Below are positions 11,684 to 23,616 of a stretch of DNA of 64,000 nt, in pieces. Numbering within the stretch: position 1 is the first letter of the stretch; every line of letters begins with the position of its first letter. The DNA comes from Laetiporus sulphureus 93-53 (taxonomy: Eukaryota; Basidiomycota; Agaricomycetes; Polyporales; Laetiporaceae): assembly GCF_001632365.1 (NCBI RefSeq), contig NW_024468529.1, forward strand, positions 47,762-111,761. Reading direction: 5' to 3'. The position numbers and the translations under genes were made by a program. The notes under the pieces were generated by a model, which worked only from the letters and a program-made list of their open reading frames with translations, was not told where the DNA came from and did not search any database.

Positions 11684-12495
11684 CGGCAAGTAACCCGCTG
11701 CAGGCTGGCCTCGCCATCACACCGTCTAGCAAGAACATATACGCTATCCCGTTCGCGCTTTGGCAAATATTGGCTCCCCCGAGCTACATGCTATTCTCTT
11801 CGCGATACCTCTTTTACAAAGACTCACGCACTCGGACTCGCTTTACGATCGATCTACGAAGACGCGGAATGGACTTAGATATGTCATGTGGATGGATGAT
11901 GGATGATCATTGATACACGAACATGTTTGGACGACCGGTCGAGAGTCGCGCACTGTACTATACCATGTTTCTCTTAGGCTTTGTTGGACTGCGTTTGGTT
12001 GCTGTGACTTTCGTTGTACATGTAGTGGCTGGGCGCGAGATAGGAAGAAGTGAATGTGGACGGATGTCGTCGTTGGTGCTACACCCTCAAGGGATACTCG
12101 AGTCCGCTGTTCCTGGTTTCGTCAAACGAGCAGCGGTTTACGGTTCGTTTCAAAGGCGCCTGAGGGCCCTCACCACATGCGTGCCACGTGACCGTGTTCA
12201 TGTTTTGACTCTTGAGACCGCATTGCATCGGAAAAGAAAATATTGTACAGCCAGTAAAGAGGTATTCTATCAATTGCATCATTGTCCGAAAAATGCTGCT
12301 GCATGTTTAGTTGGGTGCAGTAAGGAAAAGTAAGGAACCTCCTGGAGCTGACAAGAGGACCAGGAGTCCTGCATTGGTGCCGATCACTACCATAGATCAC
12401 AACTCACCTGCAGACTACTATCGTGTTTTCTCCCCGCAGGAGTGGTCTCGTACTCAACCAAATACGTTTTGTTTATCAGCGGTATTCGTTTTGCA
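11684..12495. other. Intergenic region
   Basis: About 810 bp after the KRE6-like stop. No recognisable gene; short ORFs here lack splice or family support. Confidence 0.45.
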
Positions 12496-13900
12496 ATGAA
12501 CTTCGACGCGGAAAACACTGTCGGTGATCCCGGACCCTCGACAACCGCTGCACAAGAGCCTGACTTGGTCCCTCAAGCCGTGCAATCCATACTGGCGGAC
12601 ACCATTAACAGTTTCTTGACTGAGACTGGATATAGTCCGGGGCTCCTGATCGAGCTACGTGCACAGCGCGACTGGCTCGACCGACTGCGCGATGAGAATG
12701 CGCGACTATTCCACGATAACAGCAAGCTCGCCCAGTTGGTCCCCCAGTTGGTCGCCATGCAGAACGAGCGCATCGCGGCAGGCAGGCCAGTGGAGAGTGG
12801 CAGCGGAGCGAACAGGACACCTCGCACACATGCACAGGATGGGAATGTCATGCATGAGCTGCAGCAGAGGATACAGGAGATTGAGGCAGATTATAACAGG
12901 CTCCTCGTCCGGCACAACGAGCTCATAGCACAGCATCAACATGTGTACGTACACTGTTCAGATCTCCAATTGTCTGTGCAGTTTTGCTTACAAGTAGTAT
13001 GCACATCACAGGATACAGGAGAACGAAGTGTTGAGAGCAGAGAATTCACGTTTGAGACAGTGTGCACCACCGCCGGAGCTGGCTGCGCATTTTCCTATGA
13101 TGCCACTGCAGGCCCCGGCTTCTCAACAGCCAAAAAATGGTAATAACTGATAAGTACTACCTATGATGTGTCACAGCATTTTCTCACTATGTCTGGTCAT
13201 CTTTAGCACTGCCTAATTTCTTTGGGCAATCATTACATTTTATCCCAAGGAAGAGTGCGATTTCAGGGCCCAGTACAATATCTCCATCAAACGGACTGAT
13301 TCCAAGTAGTGGCAGTACAGTACCGTCCACCGTGGCGATGAACACCATGGAGATTGGCCAGCAGCCGGTGCAGTCCGTTCGTGGGACGAAAGATGCGCAG
13401 GTGATTGATCTGACTGACGATGATGAGGCAGAGGTGAAGGTGGGGGTCCAAACGTCAAGTATGGATGTGGACACACATCAACGTGACAATGCAACGGCAT
13501 CGCGCCATCATGAACTCGATGGAGGTGCGGAGACTGAGAAAAGCATGGGCATGAGTGCTGCAGTGCGTAGCGATGCGGTCGAAGGCGAGGATGACTTGCC
13601 GGGCGACCGGCTGCAAGAGTTCATTGACCAGGTCTTCATCGCGGACGAGGAAGAGGAAAACAGTGGGAAGCTCTGGTGCCGGATGTGCGAGTACGTTGAT
13701 GATCGTCTTACTCTGCAGGCAATCACACTGATTAGAGTTCGGCGCGTAGGGCTCGGCACAAAGCAGGCGCGTTTTCAGAACCCCCTGAGCCATTCGTGAA
13801 CGCGCCCATCAAGCAGCTCGCGCAGCACTGGAAGGAGAAGCATCCTGCTGCTTGGGAGACGCTGAAGCAGCGCGTGCTGGAGAAGCAGAGCTCAGACTAG
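12496..13900 (+). CDS. Coiled-coil protein with SUMO-interacting motif and C-terminal zinc-finger-like domain
   Basis: Model: join(12496..12944,13012..13139,13207..13690,13738..13900), 407 aa. The last intron is only 47 nt, and its acceptor was chosen because it is the only one that keeps the frame open. Residues about 50-180 are strongly heptad-like (ELRAQRDWLDRLRDENARL, VMHELQQRIQEIEADYNRLL). VIDLTDDDE at 258-266 is a textbook SUMO-interacting motif: a hydrophobic core followed by acids. The C-terminus has C350-x2-C353-x30-H384-x4-H389, a loose C2H2/BED-like arrangement. Together these suggest a nuclear adaptor acting on SUMO-modified partners, which is inference. The family itself is not recognised. 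Confidence 0.75.
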
Positions 13901-14272
13901 ACATCTGTTTGCTGCGAAAGATATAACGAATCGATCAAAAGGACACGGCTTAACAGTCTCGCGGATGTACCAGTAATATCAAGCGTGATGTTGTGCGAGG
14001 TGCGAATACATAGGGCAGGATCCCTCATCTGATGACAGTTGCGTAGGATGGATCGATTGGTGCGCAACTTGCAGGCACGGATTGTACCTTTGGGTGCCGA
14101 AAGCTGATAAATTATGATCGAGACTGCCAATTGAGAGAAACCACACGCATTCAGGACCAGACGTATGGTCGCACTAAATTTATCTTCTGCTAATGGCCGA
14201 AATCGTGATAGAGCGACAAAAGACCCACATTGTTTCACGTTCAAGCTCCAGCTATCACGCCTTCTGTGCGGC
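13901..14272. other. Intergenic region
   Basis: About 370 bp between two + strand genes. Antisense frames are open here but have no family match. Taken as promoter of the DUF6534-like gene. Confidence 0.45.
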
Positions 14273-15906
14273 ATGAACATCACTAGCCCAATCAGCACCC
14301 CTGACGCAGCCACCCAGGGGCCGATTTTGGTGGAAGGCTTACTGCAGTATCTCCTGCAAGGTACGTTAATAGACATTGACCGGACCTCTAAGGCAACCTG
14401 AAACACCTTCCACTTGTGAAAAGGAGTGATTTTATCGCAGGTGAGTGATCGAAACGCGGCGTGGATGTATGCAATACTTATTTGTGACGCAGGGAGCGAA
14501 GTTCTGTTCGCTTTGTGCTAATGATTCTGCACGGTTGCGCGTGTATGTCGCAAGTCTAGTGTTCTCTTCTGTGTAAGCAGCTCGATTGCGTCGTACGATC
14601 GGGCTTATACTGAACAGCGCCAAGTCTGCAGACGGTACTGGAGACGTACAAGGTCTGGATGGAGGTCATCGACCGTCTGCATTGGGTTTGCCTTCTCTTC
14701 CCTGTGCAAGAATTCTCGGTTATCCTGATTGGGGGTATACAGTACATCGGCCCGCTGCATAGCACGGAGTTCCTGTTAAACGGCCTGATTTGCACCATGT
14801 GCGAAGGGTTTCTCATAAGAAGGTGCTGGAAGGTAGCAGGCTCGTTGCCACTACCAGCAGCAAGCGTAGACTTACCAATTTGTAGTCCACACAGCGGAGC
14901 TTTCTTGTACTCGCTGGGCTCGGATCACTGGCCCTAGCGACTTTCACGGCAAATATCTATCTGGTCAGTGTCCTTGCTACTGCGAATACTCCGGGCATAC
15001 TCAATGCCTAGCTTTAGGCTGTGCGAATAGCAACGACTATCAGTATCGCTACTGGCTACGCGGACGTGAGCGGTTGACCGCACTAACCAAAGGTCTGTTC
15101 AAGGCTGATTATCGTCATATAGCCGTTGAAAGTCGGTCACTGGGCTTTCCCGCTATGGGTCTTCGGCTCGCTGAGTCTCTCGATCTCCTTCACATGCATT
15201 CGTAGGTCTCCTATCGAGACGACCCTTCACTCGCTAACGCCCCGAGGTAGTGTCGATGTACCTATGGAAGATCCAAACGGGCCTCACCTACCTCGACAAG
15301 GTACTCAGGAACATCATCGCGCTCACCTGGGAGACGGCCGCCCTTCCCAGCACATGCATGATCATCGCAGCGATCTTCTACTGCAGCAGAGAGGTAACGG
15401 AATTTAGATGTGTGTCGTTCACGGCCAGACGCAAAGTGCTCATCGACACTTTCAGATTACCGATCCCAGACACCTCGACCTCCTGTTCATCCTCCTCACC
15501 GCCAAGCTGTACACGCTCGGGATCCTGCGCACTCTGAACGCCCGGGTCCACATCCGCGAACGTCTGGCATCTAAAGACCTCGGCCGTGTGACACTGAGTG
15601 ACTACAACTGGAACGACGCGTCAGCGCCGTCCTCCTCGAGCACCCGCAAGGTACGCTCCAAGTTGTGCGCTGATACCCACGCGCTAAGGATTGCTGCAGC
15701 CAGCAGCCCCAGACGAAGGGATCCCTCCAGACTGCCCGGCCTCCCAAGGCCACGAAATGCAATTCATCACAGTGGCCAGCGCACTCGAGGACGGACCTCA
15801 GACTGAGGACCCACCCCTCACTCACAGAGAACGACCTTTCGAACGATGCCACCGCTCGAACTCGTCAAGAATCTATTTCCAAGACAATTCCTCAGTGTAC
15901 CTCTAG
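14273..15906 (+). CDS. Seven-helix membrane protein, DUF6534-like
   Basis: Model: join(14273..14360,14446..14572,14625..14685,14743..14832,14886..14963,15018..15065,15123..15201,15251..15393,15456..15650,15700..15906), 371 aa in ten short exons. Successive hydrophobic segments include GPILVEGLLQYLLQG, EFLLNGLICTMCEGFLIRR, FLVLAGLGSLALATF, WAFPLWVFGSLSLSISF, TAALPSTCMIIAAIFYC and HLDLLFILLTAKLYTLGIL. They are followed by LRTLNARVHIR and a polar cytosolic tail. That pattern, especially the helix-7 TLNAR-type ending, matches the large Agaricomycete DUF6534 family of multi-span proteins with unknown, possibly receptor-like, function. The exon 2 acceptor is the least certain junction. The 3' end is convergent with the M28 peptidase, with 37 bp between stops. 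Confidence 0.8.
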
Positions 15907-15943
15907 TGTGTTCCAAATTCTGAATAACATAACACATATCATA

Positions 15944-18900
15944 TCACACTGCAATCGTTTGTGCGAGGTTGTCGATAAGCTTCGACACTCGTTTGGCCTC
16001 GATTTCCGCCAGAGTGCTGTTCTTCTCGAGGGTGAGTGCCTCGGTGACAGCAGGCAGCGTTGTAGCTCCGTATCCTGTTGCAACACGACGATAGTCAGCG
16101 ATAAAAGCGAGCAAAGATTGTGCACCGCAACGCACCGAGGTACTTCCCCGGTGCCACGACCAGGTGCTTATACCATTCTCGCTCGTTGATACCCTCTTCC
16201 GAGATGAACCCTGCCTCGAACGCCTTCAGCTTCGCATTTACCTTCTCCACGCGCTGTGCAGCCTTGATGAAGTCCTCGATATCCTTGGGCAGGTTGTCCT
16301 TTCTGTGGCGATGAATCTTGCGCAGGATCTTCTTGAGCCAGTCTGGCAGGTGCGGGTGGTCCATCTTGCCAGAGCAATGACTCTCCTTGACGGGCAACTT
16401 GTCGAGAGCGTCCTTGAACTTCTTCTCCGCATCGGCCTTCTCTACATCGAGAGCGTTGCTCGCTGATTGCAGGGTGGCGATGGAGCTACGCAAGTTCGTG
16501 AAGTCGGGAGTGACAGCGAGCGAAGAGGCAATGTTTTCAACCCTGTAGACGATAAACATTAGCATACTCTGCACCGCGGTGTCACGGAGTGAATACGCAC
16601 TTATCAAGATAGCTGTCAAGCTCCAACGAATACTGCGTGGTGTTGAACGGCACAACGACGGCATCGATGATGCGGAGAGCAGTTAAGCCCATATGCTTAG
16701 CCACAGCAACCTGCACGCCCAGTCAACCAAACGCAATCTGTGAAAGGCAAATTCACGCACATGGCGATGGAAGCCAGGATCCCCGTAGCGCTCCTGCCAC
16801 GCTTGCGAGTCGTAGATCGAGTGGTAGTGGTAGGGTGCATCCGTTGGCGTGCCACCGAAGCCCTGGTCCATGCTCGCGACCTAAACGGACTCGATTATCA
16901 GCTCTATTTCTTAGTTAGTAGATATCATAGCACCCACCCCAAGCCTCTGCAAGAACGGCGTATAGTCACTGCCTGAGCCCAACGGGCTCACACCCGTCTC
17001 AGACGCGCGCGCCGCCTTGTAAATCTGCAGGAACTCCTCATCGACTGCGCCTTCAAATGTGCCTGCATCCTCCCTGGCATCCCAGAGCGTTTTTCCGGCA
17101 ATCGTTGGGTGCGGCACGTCCTTTGCAGACTGGCGTATCAGGTGCGCGAGTGAGGGCGATGCGGAGGCGCCCCAGCGAGAACCGGACACGGAGACATCTG
17201 TGAGTATATGCGTAGAGTGATCAGTCGTCACTGGACAATGTGATATGTCAGGCGCAGCAACGCACCGACATTGAGATACGCCACCACGTTTTCGGAAATC
17301 CACTCGGGGAAGTCCTCCGCCCACTCAGTGCTTCCGATGAGGCCATACTGATAGCCACAATCAGTGATCAGACTCTAAGACTTGCGGCAATAAAGCCATA
17401 CCTCCTCAGCATCCCAGCTGGCAATCACGATATTCCTCAGAGGTCTCCAGCCGCTCTTGTACAGTGCACCGAACCCTCGAATGACCTCATGAAGCGAGAC
17501 AGTACCAGAAACAGGATCAGCGCCTCCCATGACCCAAGCTTATAGCCACGTATGAGCACGTTACGAAGGGAACTTATCTGACTGGCTTACCATCACGATG
17601 ACATCCAAGGAGGACGGTTTCATTGCGGATGTGGCCTGGGATGGCCAGCATGGTGTTCCAAATCGGTGTCACCTTGTTGTCCACTAGCCAAGCCTTGAGT
17701 CGGGCGACACAACTCTTACCATTTTATCCACCACGCACCTCGGTTAACCAGCTTTACCTTCCGTTTACTCGCTTCTCCATTAATCACTCTTCCCTCGTCC
17801 GTCCCGCCCAGCTCCTCCAGCAATCTCTGCGCGTTCCCCCATCCAATCGGCAAGCTCGGAATCTTGGGGATGTTCGTACCCTCGTCGCGCTCCACGTCCT
17901 TGTACGCTGGCCGTCCGGGAGTCGTCGGGTCACCGGGGTATGCGCTGATAAATTGTACACTGCCGCGCTGCACCGCAGATGGGTTGCGCGCGGGCCCCTC
18001 GGGGTAAGGCGCGTACCCGTTCTCGACCGTCACGCTCCCGTCATCGCGCGGATCCGAGTAGATCAGCACGCCAGCCGCACCATGCGTCTGAGCGAGTTGA
18101 ATCTGCGCGAAACGTTGAGTGTCAGCCTTGAAGAGGGGAGGAATAGGCATCCCGCACTTTGAGCCCACGGAAGATCGCGCCATAGCGCGCAAGCACAATC
18201 TTCCCGGTGAAGTTGCCCCCCTTTGCGAGCACCTCGTCATAATCCTCCTTCCGTCCGTAGTTCACATACACAAGCTCGCCTTCGGCCTCGCCGTCCGCAC
18301 TCAGTCCATGCCATGCTGGGACCGCAACGCGGTACTTCGCCGCCTCAGGGTCACGCGGGTCGCCGTCCTCCTCCAGCTCAGCAGTCCACACGGCTTTGCC
18401 TGCCTCTTCATCCAACAGCTCTAGGCTGTGGCTGATGGGTGTGTTCATGACGGGGTAATAGACGTCGATCCACGCATAGGGAGTGCGATGCTTGTTGATA
18501 CCGAGTGTCATGGCACGGGAGGCGCGAGACCCCGCGGGGAAGATAGGGTCTGGCACACCGGGGAGAGCGTGGATATGAAACTGAGACCGGAAGAGCTGGA
18601 GAATTGCTTTGGCATCCTCGAAGTCCTCGGACGAGCCTGCGAGGTGAGGGTGGGTTGCATAAGCACGGGACGCAGCGAATGCGCTGGCCGGTTCAGGCGT
18701 CGCCCTACAGAAGATAAGGGCCTGACAATGAGTTCAATGCGAAGGATGGTAACATACAGGAACAGTTCTTCTGCTTTCTTTCCAGACAACCTCGGACGCG
18801 CAGGATTGACCGCGAGATTCAACGCCCAAGAGCCGGGAGTATCGGCCTCAATGTCCAGTCTAGGGTGTTGTTTGAGGAGCACCCTCTTTGCCAGCACATA

Positions 18901-19032
18901 CACAGTGACGAAGGCATAGAATATGAGGACCGCCCTCGTGAGTCTGCGTCCGATGGTACGGCGAGTCTTTGCAGGTTCCTCGCTCGATTGGGCGTCCTCC
19001 AGAAGGGATGCCTTCTCGACGTCGGCCTTCAT
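15944..19032 (-). CDS. M28 metallopeptidase, glutamate carboxypeptidase II / Vps70 / transferrin-receptor-like
   Basis: Model: complement(join(15944..16074,16136..16542,16601..16710,16761..16880,16938..17197,17266..17347,17402..17538,17591..17683,17739..18102,18158..18704,18758..19032)), 841 aa, frame preserved through eleven exons. It is type II membrane-bound (helix about 34-48). A protease-associated domain ([15 protein letters not shown]) sits inside the fold, followed by M28. All five zinc ligands of human GCPII are present: H424 and D434 (GCHRD ... GADPVSGT), E472 next to general base E471 (DAEE), D500 (LNVD) and H606 (YHS). A TFR-like helical dimerisation domain ends the protein. It is therefore probably an active aminopeptidase or carboxypeptidase, facing the outside or the lumen. 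Yeast homologues Vps70 and Tre1/2 act in vacuolar sorting and transporter turnover. Confidence 0.93.
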
Positions 19033-19339
19033 TGCTTTGTACGCTGTCGTCGGCGACGACAGGAGCGAATACTTGAAGTGGTGGTGTGCGATATGATTAG
19101 CGATGCGCACGAATGGCGCAAGCTGCCAGGGCAGCGATAAGCGCCACCCTCAACGTCTGGCCTCGACTGTCACCCAGTCTTCGGTACCCAGCCTGACTTC
19201 CCATTTGTCTTGAATGACACGTTTCTGTCTTTTTCTTTTTTGATTGTCGCCGGAATAATGTATTCGAGAGGTGGACGTTGTTCGCTATGGCGCGTTGGGT
19301 TGAACGGGCACTCTACCCACTGGACAATCGACAATCATT

Positions 19340-20080
19340 GAGTGATCGACGATCAGCTACTATCCCATCAAAGTTTCGACCACAGACGCTGCCTTTCCAA
19401 CTTCGGTTTCCTCTACTTCATCTCTTGCAGCCGAACACTATCAAGATGTACATACACCGTTTTACATCATAAGTACCACTCATCAGTCCTTCAGATGGCA
19501 TCGCCAAAGCGGAGGCGAAGGAGAAGAGCTTCATCTTGATCCTGCAAAACGAGGACAAACTGAAGAACGTAAACGTTGTCAAGATGCCTAGGTCATTCCA
19601 ATGTTTTAACGTCACCAGTCACAACGCCAGTAATATAGTCATGAAGCCGCGGATGGTGCGTTTTATAGCACGATTTATTTCCTGTTTTATTCACGCCCGT
19701 CTTCTCGCCCGCGCTCTCTCTCTCAACTGTACCGCTCGTCAGCAAGCGGGCACACCGTTGTTCAATCCGTGGGCTTCGATACATGTATCGTCGCCCCCGC
19801 CGGCGTTCACCCATATGCACCTACAAGGGGGGCTTCCTGCGCATGCTTGCACGCGGGCTGGACAATGACGCAACATCATTGGCTGCGCGCACTTCACGGT
19901 GCACCATGTTCAACTATGTCGCTACCGACAGCCACTACGTGCAGGACTGCCTGACAATACCGAGCGCAGCGCGCTTTGGGAAGGCACCCGTGGAAAACAT
20001 GGGCTGTGGGAGGCGGTGCTATGTACTCTGGATGCCAACATGCGATCGTGGTCCGGGCCGTGGATATCTTTCCGGAACAT
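19340..20080 (+). pseudogene. Decayed copy of the SDR gene at 6921-7907
   Basis: A run of + strand similarity follows the order of the intact SDR. At 19385-19440, CTTTCCAACTTCGGTTTCC parallels the membrane-anchor codons. At 19493-19580, SDGIAKAEAKE ... FILIL parallels SDGIGKALAKELYDKGFHLIL. At 19835-19866, FLRMLARGLDND parallels FLRALARGLDND. At 19965-20035, ARFGKA ... ENMGCGRRCY parallels ERFAKA ... SRMGCGLRRY. Parts lie in different frames with stops between. The YxxxK active site is gone (CTYKGGF), and the stretch between about 19600 and 19690 no longer aligns. It cannot make a working enzyme. Confidence 0.75.
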
Positions 20081-20395
20081 TGGGTACGTCAGAATTAGGT
20101 TTCAAGACCGAGTGGATATTCGTGCCGAAACAGTCTTTGGACATCCACGATCGTTGTGCGCGTGAATGGTCACACGTGGGTAGTCAACTTGCCTCTTGTG
20201 TGTTGTGTACATTTATTCTCGTAGGCTGTTTGTGACATATTCAACCACCAAGTACACATCGATCCGCCGTTATCTATCATGCTCATCCATGTCGTCCACA
20301 AGCACGGAGCGCGGCTCAGGTCGTTTCCATCTATCTCACCGGACACGTGCTTTGCTCTATTCAAGAGCTCGCGACCTAAATGCCGCGAAATGGCC

Positions 20396-20824
20396 CTAGA
20401 AGTCGTCATTGGAAGCTACTAGCGCGGAATCCTCAACATTCAATTGCGCCTTGCTGGTCAACGCTTGCGTATAGCCATATAGGTAGCGGCGCCCGTCCGT
20501 TAAGCCAGATATTTGGTTCTTTCTCATGCGCACATCCACGAATTGCGGAAGTCCACAGTCGTTTCGTGTGAGTACTTGCTCGCGCGCTTTCGACTCGTCC
20601 ACTGAGGGATGATTGTAGCACCTTCGTCGCACGACCATACCTACCAGCTGCCTTCGATTTTCGAATTCTGTACTTCGCAAGAAGTCTGCAGATCGCACGT
20701 ACGTCAAAGTTACGGAGTGCCGCTCATGCCGCAGATTATACACACGACTTAGATCTTCGCGTTGCCATTGCTGAATTCGTGCGGGGAGAAACCTCAGAGA
20801 AGAGGATCGAAGAAGCGGGGTCAT
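20396..20824 (-). CDS. Hypothetical protein ORF
   Basis: A 142-aa frame from ATG at 20824 to TAG at 20396. It is well mixed in composition rather than low-complexity (RQLVGMVV, NHPSVDESKAREQVL, NDCGLPQFVDVRMRKN, GRRYLYGYTQAL, DSALVASNDDF) and could be the last exon of a larger gene. I do not recognise the family. The frame stays open upstream to a CAG at 20848-20850 that could be an acceptor, so an earlier exon is possible. Status uncertain. Confidence 0.35.
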   Translation of the reverse strand: MTPLLRSSSLRFLPARIQQWQREDLSRVYNLRHERHSVTLTYVRSADFLRSTEFENRRQLVGMVVRRRCYNHPSVDESKAREQVLTRNDCGLPQFVDVRMRKNQISGLTDGRRYLYGYTQALTSKAQLNVEDSALVASNDDF

Positions 20825-21188
20825 GCCGCTATTGAGAGGTGTTCCTGGAAAGCGCACTTACATGAACGTGCGTTAGAGCTTCGCAAGACGAATTCCGGAA
20901 GAATCCCGCCGCAGTGGAATGACTCTACTGGGAAAGAAGAAGCGACCGGTGGGTATAGCGACTGCGAAAGTTCGCTCCTTCGGGTCATCTGAGCAGTGCT
21001 CAGCGTTGACATGATTCAGTAAGCTCCTTCATCAAAATAACGTTTCGGTGCTACAGCAACTAATGCATACATAAAGCATATCTGTACATACTGTACATAG
21101 TTTGCAGTAAGAATACAAAGGCATAGAGTTACAGCATCCATATCTTCTTCAACAGCAATGCAGTCCAGCGTTCTATCCAGTAATGCAA
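20825..21188. other. Intergenic region
   Basis: About 360 bp, no supported gene; it contains the 3' flank of the aldo-keto reductase. Confidence 0.4.
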
Positions 21189-22381
21189 TTAACAGAAAAT
21201 GTAGCATCCAGGGAAATCCTGGAAGAGGCACCGTCAGCGACCGCCGTCCATCACAAAGAGAGCGCACACGACTCACATCAATCGGGTCGTTGAATCGCAA
21301 ACCCATATGCAGCTGCGCAATCGAATGCATGTCTTCCTCCAGCAGATGTGTCTCAACGTTGCGCATGTTCTCCTCCATCATCGCAGCCGTGTCGCTCTTC
21401 GGGATGACCGCGATGTTGCGCTGCGTTGCCCAGCGGAGGATGACCTGTGCGGGCGTGCACCCGTGGCGCATGGCGATGCGCGTGATGACGGGATGCGTGA
21501 AGAGCAGCTGCGTGCGAAGAGCCTTGGGCATTTTGAGCTCGCGGAAGCCCATCGGGCCGAAGGACGAATATGCAGTCACAGCAAGCCCGATCGAGTGTGC
21601 GTACTCGATCAGACGGGGTTGCTGGTTGTACGGATGGATCTCTGCAAGCGAGGGGTCAGCAAGGTCAGAGAAACAGAGATGGGATGAGGACTGACCGACT
21701 TCGAGCACGCTCGGCTTGATGCGAGCGTAGCTCATGAGGTCCATGATGAGCGCGCTGGTCATGTTGGAGATGCCGAGGTGACGTATGAGGCCTTCGTCGA
21801 CGCATGCCTCTAGTGCCTCCCAGGTCTCGCGGAGCGGAACAGGGTCGAGCTTGACCTGCGACTTGCCATCAACCCACCAGCCCGGTGGGTATCTAGTCTC
21901 AAAGGGGACATAAGCAAGCGATATCGCTGTTTATTGCGAGGCATTCGTCAGCGTGTGCTTCGACGCCTTGAAGGAGCGACGTACGGAAGTGCACGTAGTA
22001 GAGATCAAAGTAGTCTACGCCCCATTCTGCGAGGGACTTCTTGACGGCAGCACGGACGTGTTCCTTGTGATGGAAGGTGTTCCACAGCTTTGAAGCGACC
22101 CAGACCTCCTCACGCTTGACGATCCCCTCGTCCAAAGCGCGTTTCAACCCCAAACCGCATTCCTTTTCGTTGCCATAGTCTGCAGCAGTATATCAATGAC
22201 ATCATTTCGAAAATGCACATGCGCCGCACTCACCACAGGCACAATCAAACAGTCTGTAACCCTCCTTGACGCCTTCGTACACGGCCTCAATGGCCTTGTC
22301 CCCGTCGTGCTTCCAGGTGCCGAACCCAACCAGGGGCATCTCTGCACCCGACTGGAGCTTTATCGTTGGTGAGATGAACAT
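21189..22381 (-). CDS. Aldo-keto reductase, D-xylose-reductase type
   Basis: Model: complement(join(21189..21218,21277..21641,21696..21926,21985..22179,22234..22381)), 322 aa, the usual length for the family. The AKR catalytic tetrad is complete: D46, Y51 (FDCACDYGNE), K80 (SKLWN) and H113 (VHFPI). Xylose-reductase landmarks are [48 protein letters not shown] and the NADP-binding IPKSD. The family reduces xylose to xylitol with NAD(P)H in the cytosol, and xylose-like pentoses are the likely substrate. The start ATG at 22381 opens directly on the conserved N-terminal strand. The last exon is only 30 nt (DFPGCYIFC). Exact substrate preference not readable. Confidence 0.92.
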
Positions 22382-23616
22382 CGTCAAGTATGTAAGAGCT
22401 TAGTGCTTTCGCTGTATCGTTGCAAGTCAGGAGTGTCCTGCTGGATCTTGCTGGGACGGGTGTGATGGCAGCCACAAGCAGGTTTTAAGGCCAAGGAGGA
22501 GAGCCAGCCGAGGCACGAAGCACACATGACGGCGCATCCAGTGATCGAGGAGCGGAGCAGTCCAGAGTACGGATCTTTACCGCGGCGAAACATTCGCCGA
22601 CGGCGACCAGAGAAAACCGTCCAACCGTGAAGGTTACGTCCTGCGTCCGCTCGGGCTAGCTTGAAAGTTCCGCTCCTTGCACCGACATTGTACCGTGCGA
22701 GCTCGAGAGCGGTATGATTATAGAAACTGAATGGCGGATAGCGAGTCGAGGATGGCTGCGACGATGTCCAGAGCATTGACGACGTATGCGGAATGCGCAT
22801 GTATTGCAGCTGTGGCCACAGACTGGACCAGATCTTGCAAAGAAGCGCCCGCTGCAGTCATCAGCCGTCCTCCAGCCACAATCAACTTCGGATATGTGAA
22901 CTGATTTCCCCGCGGCTTGTGTTTTTACGAACGTTCGTCAGCGCAGCGTTTTCCGGTTTCATCACACCAGAGAATCCAGCGACAAGCCCGTGATATCAGA
23001 TACACCGGCAAGCAGTACTAAATACTAAGAATACAACGCGCAAGGTACATGGTACACATAGAGGGATGAGTGGTATTTTGCCGGAGCAAATTGCGTGAGG
23101 AAAGTAGATACGAGGAAGTCGTAGCAGGTAGAATAGCTTAAGGCAAATAGTGAATGAACGTCGTTGCCGCAAGGGACCGGGTATCCGATATGTACAGGAC
23201 CGTTTTGCGTGAAGGCGAATGATGAGCGAGCATCGTGAGTCAACCAAGAACAAGTGGAACATGTGTACGTGATGCAAGGAAGAGAGTGACAGAACGCGAT
23301 AAAGATGTGGAAGATTGTATATGTGTGTGCAGAAGATCAGTGAGGCTGAGGAGGCACTGCCAGAGTAGGAATATATCAGGGGTAGCGCAAGGACAGTGGG
23401 GATAGAATTAGCAGACGATAACCAAGATGTATATCGGGAAGGACGTGAACAGACGTGAGTGCATATCATGCTGACGCGCGGCGCATCGTCAGAGCCGTTT
23501 TGTTGTACCGAAAACCGAGTTGGGGCGATGGAAAGGGGATTGATGAGACAAGAAATGTCACAGCCATTACGCCGAGGCTCTGAAAGGAAGGCAATATCGA
23601 GGCCTGTGTTTGGTTT
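22382..23616. other. Intergenic region
   Basis: About 1.2 kb. An antisense frame at 22384-22800 is open, but it overlaps the aldo-keto reductase promoter region and has no recognisable content. Nothing else seen. Confidence 0.4.
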
